Part shown: positions 51,401-63,400 of the stretch, in pieces
Position numbering within the stretch: the stretch's first letter is position 1
Layout of the letters: each line of letters opens with the position of its first letter
Origin: JAFGDH01 sp964441265
Lineage (GTDB): Archaea > Aenigmatarchaeota > Aenigmatarchaeia > QMZP01 > QMZT01
DNA: 64,000 nt
Direction: 5' to 3'
Assembly (NCBI GenBank): GCA_964441265.1
Contig: CAYYKJ010000002.1
Location: forward strand, 115,422 to 179,421
Program-made: the position numbers and the translations under genes
The notes under the pieces: model-generated
The model's input: the letters and a program-made list of their open reading frames with translations, nothing else
The model's database searches: none
Told to the model about the DNA's origin: nothing

Positions 51401-54400
51401 TACGTGCACGGTTCGTCCGCCAACGTCAAGCTCAACGTTTCCACCAACACGACCAACCCCAATTCGGTCAACAGGACGGAGGCGACTAACACGACCGACG
51501 GTTCCGGTTATGTCACTCTTGATTTTTCCCCGGACGGAAACTGCAGTTATGAGGTAGGCAGGCAGATATGGTACGGATACGTGGACAGTACGGATGCTTG
51601 TTACAAGCCGGACACCGGGGAATTCTTCAATGTCAGTATTTACGGTGACCTGGAGGCTTCGGTGGAGGCCGACAACTACACCCGCCACCAGGAAGATAAC
51701 ATCACCATGTTCATAAACGTCACAGACGAGTGCGGCAACCTTCTTTCCGGAATAAACGTTTCCGCTATTATGATCAAGAACTCCACGTGTAACTACAGCT
51801 GTACCGACATGTATGATTACGGCAACGGCACTTACAAATGCAACTGGAACACCACCCAGGACACCCCCATAGACAAATACGATATGGAAGTGACCATGAC
51901 CACGACAGATTATTACAACAACGACACGGAAACCCACGATGATGTCATCTGGCTTCAGTCCTACGTTAACAGCGCCCCGGTTTTCAGCGACCCTTCCTAT
52001 ATAAGGGAGGGCTGGGGCGCCCCCACCAATTTCAGCGTCCTCGTCGATGACATAGACCACAACAACGTCACTGTCTGGTTCTGGACCTCTAACGAGAGCG
52101 GAGGCCCCTGGACCCAGATGGGAGAGGAGAACTGCACGGAATGTGCCGGGAAGTACGTGAATTTCTCCCTGTACCACAACTGCTCCTTCGTGGGCAACAC
52201 CTATTACTACAAGTTCAACGGTACCGATATCAATTACACCGGCAAATACGACCTTTCAGGCACCTCCACGACCGAGAACTACACCGTGGAAAAAGACAAC
52301 GTTTCCGTCACCCTGATACAGGGAAGCGACAACGTAATCAACAGATCGGGCAACCAGGTGGTGAACGAGACCATCATATTATCTGTTTACGACACTGACA
52401 ATTCAACTTACGTCGGATCGGGGGAGAGCGGAAAGCTCTGGGTCACCTATAACGGGACTGCCGGGTACGATTCGGGCATGTCCAATACCACCAATTCCAG
52501 CGGCTACCTGCGTTTCGACTTCAACGCCACCTGCTCTTATTCGGCGGGGGTCCAGAACTGGACCTCGGGAACCGCGGGTAACGGATGCTACGACGACGAG
52601 AACCTGACTTCCCACTCCAACCTCACCATCATCGGGGAAATGATACACCTGTTCGACAATGCCACCTGCGGGAACAATAATACCTGCTATAACGACGAGA
52701 ATGTCACCGTGATCGTGAACGTGACGGATGACTGCGGCGACCCGATAAACGACATAACAGACATCAACATAACTCTTAAGCACGAATCCAGCGAGTACGA
52801 TTGCTCCCCGGTTAAGAACATGGGTAACGGGCAGTACAACTGCACCTGGAACGTCACCACCTCTCCGGGAGGCCTTTATGATGTGATACTGAACACTTCC
52901 AGGCAGTACCACAATTTCAATTCCACCATCACCGATAATGCGTTTTTCCGGGAGGTTGCCCCCGAGCTTACCGGAGAGGTTTCTGACCCGACGGTCAGCT
53001 ACTGGGGGACCACCTTCTATTTCAACGTTACCGTGACGGATGACGACGACAACCTGACCGTGGAACTGTGGGAGCAGAAGAACGGGACGGGGACATGGGT
53101 CCTCTCCGACTCCGACACCTGTAATGACTGCGTGAACACGGTGATAACCCTCGAGGAGGAGCATGGTGCCTCTGACATAGAGGACTGGTGGTGGAAGATA
53201 AACGTGACTGATTCCAGGGGTGTGAGCGAAGAGACTCCAAACCACACCATAGAGGTAACCAAGAGGAACTTGACCTTCCAGCACGTAGACGGGGACGAGG
53301 AGAACGTGAGCAGAGTCGGTTCAAACACGACCCTGCTTTCTTTGAGGGTTATAGATGGTGTGGACGGCCGTGAGATATCTTCTACCAGCGGTAGGTACTA
53401 CTGGATAACCACGGACGGGAACGCCTTCGGTCCCTCTCAGTCGGCGACAATGGGTTCAAGTTATATCAATTTTACCTTCAATCCTACTTGCACGCCGACC
53501 TTGTACCAAACAGGTGTGCAGAAATGGAAGGGAGGGATAAGCGGGCATCCCCTTTATACAAACACCAATTCCACCAATTACACCGTCAACATCTGGTCCG
53601 TTCTGACGAACAACGTCACCTATCCTTCGGGACAGTCTTTCCAGGTAGGAAACAGCGTACAGCTCAACGGGACCCTCACGGACGACTGCGGATCTGTTTC
53701 CGGCGGTGACGTATACTTCCAGTCCATCGGTCCTCTGGGTGCCTTGTCCGAATGTGATTCCTTCCCGGCGGAAAACCCCTCCGGAGGAAATTACACCACA
53801 ACGCAGCCGACCACCGGAGGGGATTACGGTTTGGACAGCTGGTACAACGTGACCATGAACTCAACGAAATCATATTACAACTGGACCAACACCAGCTTCA
53901 CAGACGTCTTCCGTCTGGCCAACTACCCTGACATATACAATGGAGATGTCGACTTCGGTCTGGAGGGTTGGGGCTACAATTACACCTTCAGCGTCGACGT
54001 ACTCGACCAGGACACCGGGGACGAGGTCAACGTCTCATTCTGGTGGGGCTACAGCGGGAGCGGCCCGTGGAATTTCGTGGAGTATCAGAACTGGACCAGC
54101 GACGCCAGCCCGAACACCTTCACCTTCTACAAGGTATTCACCTGCGACGATTACCTTTACAACGGGAACCACAGGGTATATTATAAGTTCAATGTTTCCG
54201 ACACGCTGAACTTCACGAACGAGACCTCTTCGGATTACGTGACCCTGGAGAAGGACGACGTGGATTTCACCGGTGATATCGGGGACGGGACGGACGTCAA
54301 CAGGGAGGGGAGCGACAGCGAGAACATCGCCATCCGGATAATAGACCTGGACAGCGGCAATGATCCGGTCCCCTCCGGGGTCAACGGAACATTCTGGATA

Positions 54401-57400
54401 ACAACCGACGGGATAAACTACGATTCTGGTTACGACACGACCACGAATTCCTCCGGTTACATTAATTACGACTTCGATCCCAACTGCTCCTATCACAACG
54501 GTTCCCAGTACTGGTATGCAGGGACCGGATACAACACCTGCTACAAGACACAGAGCCAGTCCCAGGCCTCCCAGACTATCAACATATACGGCCAGCTGAA
54601 GAACAACATATCAATTCCTGACCGCTATTCGCAGTTCAACGTGACCAACCAGATTGACATAAGGTTCAACGTATCCACTGACTGCCCGGTGGACGGACTG
54701 GTTTCAGGGGTCAGCTACAAGAACATCACGCTTATCCATAATTCCTCCGGCAACCTATCCCTGTGCACGGTATACGACGAGGGGGACGGCTGGTACAACT
54801 GCACGTGGAATTCCACAGGCGAGCCTGAAGGGAACTGGTCGATAAACCTGACCACGAACACGGACAACTACAACCCCAACGAGACGGTCCATTACAACCG
54901 GTTCTATCTGGACAACAGGGTCCCCCAGACCAGCAGCGAAAGCTTCTCCCCTGCCTCCGGGGGATGGGGGAAGAATTACACCTACAACATAACCGTAAAT
55001 GACCCCGAATCCGACCTGGTGACCTGCAGACTGTACACCAACACCACCGGGTCGGGATGGGTACACAGGGGAACGACCCAGGTTTCGGGAAGCGGGGTCT
55101 GCTCTATAATGGTCTCGGATTTCAGCTACTCCGATGTCGGGTCGACCCAGTTCAGGTTCGCCGTCAACGACACCTACAACAGCAACGAGACCATAAACTT
55201 CACCGGACCTACCCTGACCGAGGACAACGTGACGGTCGCTTTCGTGCTCGGGGATGACGTCATCTCGAACAGGAGCGGGTCACAGAAGAGACTGCTCATG
55301 GTGAGGGTGAACGACACCGATCAGGAGAAGCCGGTGAGCGGCATAAACGTCACCTTCTGGGTCACCGAAGACGGGAGCAGCTGGGACTCCGGATTCACCA
55401 ATACCACCAATTCTACGGGACAAGCGGTGTATTATTTCGACCCCGACTGCAATTATTCCGCAGGGCAGCAGGACTGGATGGCGGGCGTTACCGATACCAG
55501 GTACAACGATACCAACCTGAGTTCGGCCTACACCCTCAACGTGACGGGTGACTTGTATGTAACCGTCAACGCCACCATAAACGAGGTCATTTTGAGGGGC
55601 TCTAACGTCACCCTCCGCGGTCTGGTAGAGTCGGAATGCTCGGCGGAAACCATGAATCAGGCACCGGTCACCTTCAGGTATTTCCAGACCACTCCTGTCT
55701 ATTACTGCTCCGACTACGAGAACGAGACGGACGGCTATTACAACTGCACGCTCAACACATCCGGCCTCTCCACCGGATGGTTCAACTTCACCTTCAATGC
55801 CTCCTACCCCTTCTACAACAGCGACAACACCATCCAGGAAAAGTCCTTCTTCGTGGAGACCGGGCCCAACCTCACCGATCCCCGGGTGGACAAGAGTGTC
55901 GGCGGATGGGGCGAGACCTTCGTATTCTCGGTCAACGCGAGCGACGAGGACGGGGACACAGTGACGGTGAGGGCATGGTACAAGCAGCTCACCCCTTCTG
56001 AGGGGGATTGGGAACAGATACTGCCCGCGAACACCACCTCCGGGTTAAACCAGATGGTCACCTTCACTAAGGCGGGATTCCAGCCGTCGGAGATGGGCAA
56101 CCACACCTTCAAGTTCAACGTGACTGACGATTCAGGCGATCCGCCGGAGGGATCGAACACGTACACATACGAGATAAACGGGACTGACAATTACACCGTG
56201 GAGAAGGACGATACCTATATGATATATCTTCTGGGCAACGAGACCACCGTTAACAGGGTGGGTAACGGCAACGTCACCTTCCGGCTGAGATACGTGGACG
56301 CGGACAAGAACAATGCCACCATCTTCTCCTCGGATCAGGGAAGATACTGGGTCACCACCAACGCCTCCGATCCGGATTCCTGGCACATCAATCCTTCCCC
56401 GCTCTTCCTTTCCGGCGGGAACCTGACCTATGTCTTCGATCCGGAATGCGATGACGGCTTCGGGGTGGGCGAGCAGAGATGGAAAGGCGGCATAACGACA
56501 TCTTCGAATTACAAGGCCTCCAACTCATCCGAATACAACGTGACCATAATCTCGAACTATACCATCAACATGTTCACACCCGTGAACAAGAGCTTCGTCA
56601 GGGAGGAGGACTATGTAAATTTCAGTATAAACCTTTCGGATGACGGATCGAACTGCGGCCTTGTGGACGGGGCGACGGTGGTTTACAGGGTGCTCGGGGA
56701 GAACGAGATATGCAACGCCAATGACCTCGGGAACGGATGGTACAACTGCACCATAAGCCAGGGCACGATATTCGACTGGAGCTACACGTGGTATAACGTA
56801 ACGGTCAACGCCACCAGGTCTTACTACGGAGACGAGGAGATAACACAGAATTTCTCCTTCTATCTGGCCTCAAGGCCTTCCCTGACCAGCCCGCTTCTGC
56901 AGAGGAACAGCGAGGGATGGGAGGAGGAGCATCATTTCTCGATACACGTCACCAATTCCGACGGCAATCCAGTCACTGTTTTCCTCTGGAAGAAACTCGG
57001 CGCGGGAGGAGAATGGGAGAAGCTGGGAAACAACAGCTGCAGCACATGCTCTGACACGATCCTTCATTTCTACGAGAACTTCACCTGCGAAGATGTGGGG
57101 ACGAATTACTACAAGTTCAACGCCACAGCCCACAATCCGACCAGCAGTCCGAACTATACACAGAGCACCTCCGAAGTGGAATTTACCATATCTCCGGATC
57201 CCGTTTCCGTTTCATACATATCAGGCTCGGGGGAGGATATAAACAGACAGGGGAGCGACAGCGGTCCCTTCGTACTTCAGATAATCGATACGGTAACCAG
57301 CCAGCCCGTCCTTGAAGGGACCAACGGGACGTTCAATATAACGGTCAACGGGAGCGACTGGGGGCCGGGATACGACAACCAGACGGACAGCAGTGGGTAT

Positions 57401-60400
57401 CTGAGGTGGTATTTCGACCCCAACTGCTCCTATGAAGTGGGGGCCCAGAAATGGACGGGCGGAGTCTTCAACGACAGCTGTTACTTCTCGTCCTTCTCGT
57501 CCAACTTCACCTTCGACGTCAAGGGCGACCTCAAGACGGGGATAGATATTCCCGACAGGGGGTCTGATTACCAGACCACTTCCCAGATACCGATAAGGTT
57601 CAACGTGACCTCGGACTGTACCGAAGATGGAACAGACGGGATGATAGCTGATACGTACACGACGGTGGAGCTCTATTCCCCCTCCTCTTCCTATGAGGGA
57701 TGCACCCCCGTATCCAACGAGACCGGGGTTAACGCCGGATATTACAACTGCACATGGGATTCCACGGACAAGGAAACAGGGATGTGGGGAATACGCCTGA
57801 ACACCAGCAAGGCGGATTACAACGACAACTTCACCCTTTACGCGGACTGGATAAACCTCACGAATGCCGCCCCTGACTACAGCAACATGCAGGTAACTCC
57901 GGCGGAATCCGGATGGGGACACACCTACAATTACAGCGTCAACATCTCTGACGCCGATGAGGATGACGTGAACTGCTCGCTCCTGGTCACGACGAACGGG
58001 GGATCCAGCTGGGACAACAAGGGATATATGATGATGGAAAACGGGACCGGCACGTGCTGGATAGAGGTCAGCGATTTCACATGCGGAGAGATCGGGAATG
58101 ACAACTACTTCAAGTTCGAACTTGACGATTCATACATAACGGTCGAGACGTCCAACTCATCAGGCCCCAACCTCACCGTGGATTCCGTGGACATAACCTA
58201 TCTGGACGGAAACGACACGGACATCAACAGGTCTACGCAGTCCGTTTCGATGAAACTGAATTTCTATGACATCACCAAGGGACAGAACATACACGGGAAG
58301 GCAGTCTACTTCAACTACACCAGGGACGGGGGGAACTACACGGAGCTGGTCCAGAAGACCACCAGCCAGGGGAACGCCACCAACTCGTTCACCCCGGACT
58401 GCACGTACAACGCGACCACTCAGAGGTGGAACGCATTCATAAACGATTCCTGCTACCAGGAAGCTGCCACGGAGAATTTCATGTACTATCTGAAGGGACA
58501 TTATCATAACAACGTCACCCAGCCCTCCGGGGAGGAATACCTGCGGGGCGAGGAAAACGTGACCGTGAAGGTGAACGTGACCGATACATACTGCGGTGTT
58601 CTGCCGACAGTTGACCTGCCCAGCACCATGAACATCTCCGCCCAGAGCCAGTTATCTGACGAATGGTACCAGTGCACACCCGTGAACTACGAGGGGAACG
58701 GGATATATAACTGCACTTACAACACCTCCGGGATGGATCCAAGGGGATACAACGTCAGGGCGCTCTCCATGAAGGGCGAATTCAACAAGCACAACTATAC
58801 GGAGACATACGTGGAGGACGATCCCTACGGGTTCTTCGTGGAGACCATGCCCTACCTGGAGGGCATCATGCTCAACACCACAGGCTATGACGGGGACACA
58901 GGCCCTAACGGATCATGGTCAGAGCCCAGGACCTTCAAGGTCAATCTCACTGATCTGGACGGGGATCAGCAGGTGGCGGTTATCCTGTGGAAGAGGCATT
59001 ACAGCGGGGGAAACTGGGGAAGCTGGGTAAAGGTGGAGACCCAGTACTTCAACGCCCCGAATGACACCGAGGTCACTTATTTCGAAAACGGTAATCTGAC
59101 ATCGCCCTACAACGCCCCGACCGACCTGGGGACATGGTTCTACAAGGTGAACGCGACCGACAACCCGGATACACCCACGGACGGGGGAACCGAATACTCT
59201 GACGAGATTAACGGGACCAATTACACGGTCGAGAAGGACGATATGGAGATACAGTATTTCAGCGGCAGCGGGAACACGAGGTGGAGGAACGGGACGGACA
59301 CGGAGGCACTGTCGGTCCGGGCATGGTCCATAGACCAGCAGGACTGGGCGGACTCGGGCATGGACGGCATGGCCTGGGTCACCAAAGACCATTCCAATTA
59401 CGAAAACATAACCGCCCCGGGAGATCTTCTGACCCTGGAAAACGGCTTCCTCAACCAGACCTTCAATCCCAACACAGGGGACTGCTCCTATGAAGTGGGG
59501 GTCCAGTACTGGATATTGGGGCTTACGGACAATGACGATTACAAGTCCACCAACCTTTCCAGCCCCGGGAACGTAACCCTCCGTTCATACCTTAACGGTT
59601 CTATAAACTCTCCCGACGGTGAAACATATCTCAGGAACCCCAACGTAAACGTCACCTTCAATTTCAGCGTTTGGGATGAGTGCGGAGGCGGGGTCGCCGG
59701 GCCCGACGACATAAGCATAAACCTGAAGGAGAACAGGACTGGAGCGCAGAAATACGCCGGCCCGTCCGACATAGATGATCTCGGAGGAGGTACGTATTTC
59801 TATAACTGGAGCTCCGAGGACATCGATACCCTCGGGATTTATAACATGACTTTCGACATGGATAAGGATTATTATGTCAGCCTTTCGCTGTATTCCGATT
59901 TCGCCTTCAGGCTGACCGATTCGCCGGAAATCGATTACTACACGGAGCCTCCGTTGCTTGCGGACGATGACGGCGGGTGGGGAGAGGACTACGACCTGAG
60001 GATAAGAGTTCGAAAACCAGACAGCCTCCCCTTCAACGTAAGCCTCTGGTACAAGAACAACCATTCCACTGAATGGGAGCTTTTGAGAGAGGCAGAAACG
60101 TCAAGCCAGCAAAGCACATGGAACTACACCGAGGACTTCTACGATATCGAATTCAACTGCTCCGACATCACGCCCCCCGGAGACAATTCATCCTACAAGG
60201 TGAACGCGACCGACCAGTTCGGGTTTACGGACGCGCTTGCCCCAAGGAACTTCACCATCATAAGGGACGACTCGATAGTTTATTACGACGGGGCGGGTTC
60301 GAACATCTACATCGACAGGGAGGGATCCGTCACCGGCCTTCTGAGGGCGAGGGTCAACGACACGGACAGGGGATACGTGGGGGCAGGGGAGAACGTTTCC

Positions 60401-63400
60401 GGGGTTTTCTACATAACCACGGACGGCGAAAACTACACCACCTTCTACGCCAACAACACCACATCCGATTCCAGGCTCAGGCTCAACTTCGATCCGAACT
60501 GCTCTCACGGATACGGCCAGCAGGAATGGATAGCCGGCGTGCTGGATGACACCTGCTACAAGGACTATAACATATCCTCGAGGAACCTCTATGTCAGGGG
60601 CCAGCTGAAGAACTACCTGCAGGTGCCCGACTGGTCTTCAGGACAGCCGGTCTTCAACGTCACGGACCAGATATTAATAAGATATAACGTCACCTCCGAA
60701 TGCCTCGCCGAGGAGGGAAAGATATCGGGGGCCGGTGCCGTCATAAACCTTACCCATTCGGGTGAGGGATATACCTGCTCGCCCGTGAACAACGAGACCG
60801 GATCCGATGCGGGCTGGTACAACTGCACATGGGACTCCACCGGAATGGAAGAGGGTAACTGGAGCATAGGAATAAATTCATCCAGGCAGTATTTCCTTTC
60901 CAACTCGACGATATGGACCGACTGGTTCTGGCTGGAGAACATAAATCCCTCGTATTCCAATCTCGCCGTGGCGCCTGACCGGGACGGCTGGACCAGGTCT
61001 TACAATTATACGGTGGATATCACCGACCAGGAATCGGACGAGGTGAATTGTTCACTCTTCATAGACAAGGGGGAGGGGTGGATATACAAGGGCAAGGACA
61101 CGGTCCAGGGCAGCGGAACGTGTTCCGTAACAGTCCACGATTTCACCTGCTCGGACAAGGGGGACAACGAATACCTTTTCCGGATAGAGGATGCCGAGCC
61201 GGACAACACCTACAACACGACCAACCTGAGCGGCCCGTACCTGGAGGAGGCCAACGTGACCGTCGCTTACGTGGAAGGCGACTGGGAGGAGGTGAACCGC
61301 TCTGAGAGCGTATACCTGAAGTCTAGGGTCAACGACACGGATAACAACTCCCAGACATCGGGGATCAACGTCACCTACTGGTTAACCTACAACGAAACCT
61401 ATGGTTATGACCAGGGGAACGGGACCACCACCGACGTGAACGGCTATGCCAACTATTCGTTCCAGCCGGACTGCTCTTACGCGGCGGGGCCGCAGACCTG
61501 GATATCCGGGACGGTCGACGACTGTTACGAGGACGCGAATCTTTCCTCCAACTATACAGTGGTGGTGAGGGATGACATCTTCGTGGGCGTGATGACACCG
61601 AACGGGACCGAACACCTCCGGGGGACGAACGTAACCGTGAGGTTCAGAATAAACGACACCTGCAACTACTCCGTGGACGACAGCAACATGACGATCAACA
61701 TAACAATACACCATAAAGAGTCTTCCTATTCCAGGGAATGCTCCCCGGTGAGATATGAAAGCGGCGGAATTTACAACTGCACTTTCAACACCTCCGGTAT
61801 GCCTGCGAAGGGGTATAAACTCGAGATAGTTGCAAACAGGACATATTACAATCCCGTCAACCACACGGTAACGTATACGGAGAACCATGCTAATTCCTTC
61901 TTCGTGGAGACCGAGCCCGTACTTTCAGTGCCCATGGTCAATTCCAGCCAGAACGGGGACAACACCGGATCGTGGTCGGAGGCATGGAACTTCTCGGTCC
62001 TGGTCACTGACGAGGATGACGACCAGGTGTCGGTGGACTTCTGGAAGAGGCATTTTTCCGGGGGGTCCTGGGGCAGCTGGCAGCGGATAGGTTCAGTATC
62101 CCTTTACTGCACCACGGACTGTAACAACACATACCTTTCACGGAAGGAGGACGGCTATCCCACACCGACCTATTCCGCTCCCGGCGACCTGGGCACGTGG
62201 CAGTTCAAGGTGAACGCGACCGACCAGTCCAGCGAACCTGAGGGAGACGGTTCTGCAGAGTACAATACTTCCCTGTCGGGTTACAACTATACCATAGAGA
62301 AGGACGACATAGAGATACATTATGTGGAAGGATCCAACGAAACCATGTGGAGGAACGGCTCTGACACGAGGACGCTCTCCACAAGGGTGTGGGATGTCGA
62401 CCAGGACAGGTATCTCCCCAGCCTTTACGTTCCATTCAGTGTCTGGATAACAAAGAACCACACCGATTATGAACTGGAATTCTCGGACGACAATTACGGT
62501 TTCGGATACATGAACCATACTTTCAATCCGGACGGGAACTGCGAATATGACGTTGGGATGCAGTACTGGAAGATGGGAGTCACGTCGAACAACAGGGTGA
62601 AAGAGGCAAATTCGAGCGATTATAACATCACGCTGATGTCTTATCTCAACGGAACGCTGGATTATCCGACAGGCCAGGCATGGGAGAAGGGATCGGACCT
62701 CCCCGTCAATTTCACCGTTTTCGACGAGTGCGGGGGAGGGGTCGGCAATGCGAACAGCACCTTCATATACCTTTTCGGGCCCCTGAACGCCACCATACCG
62801 GATGCCCAGATAGATGACCGCGGTAACGGCACATACAACGCTACCTGGGACACGGGTGAGGGGGAGTATTACCCTCCCAGCTACAATGTGACCGTTGAGG
62901 TGGAAAAGGATTATTACGAGAGTGTGAACATCACGGTTCCCGGTGCGTTCAGTCTCCATTCCACCCCGATACTGAACTTCCTGGGCACCCCCCCCTATGA
63001 GTATTCGGATGACGGGGGATGGGGGGAGACATGGACATTCAAGGTCACCTGTACCGATCTGGACAACGATGTTTCTGACATACTCCTGTGGAAAAGACTC
63101 ACGCCGTCCGACCCGTGGGTGCTTGCCGGGAACATGTCCAGGGACTGCGGGACCGGGAACAACACCTATTTCTACGTGAGCGATTTCGACTGCACTAACG
63201 TGACCCCTTCGGGCGAGGACTCGCAGTTCAAGTTCAACACGACGGACCCGTGGGGTTTCGAGGCGACCACGGGAACGGAGAATTTCACTGTCAGCAGGGA
63301 CGATGTGATTTTCACGCTTAAGACGGGCGATGGCGTTGACATCAACAGGACCGGAACGAACTCTTCGCTGTTCTCTGTGGAGATAAACGACTCCGACAGG

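Noticed and set aside
51248..52177. A long minus-strand frame in the giant gene, similar to others at 52403-53284 and 62138-63619
   Set aside because: Mirror frames caused by the biased codon use of the repeat gene; translated sequences are Val/Gly/Arg-rich with no recognisable domains.
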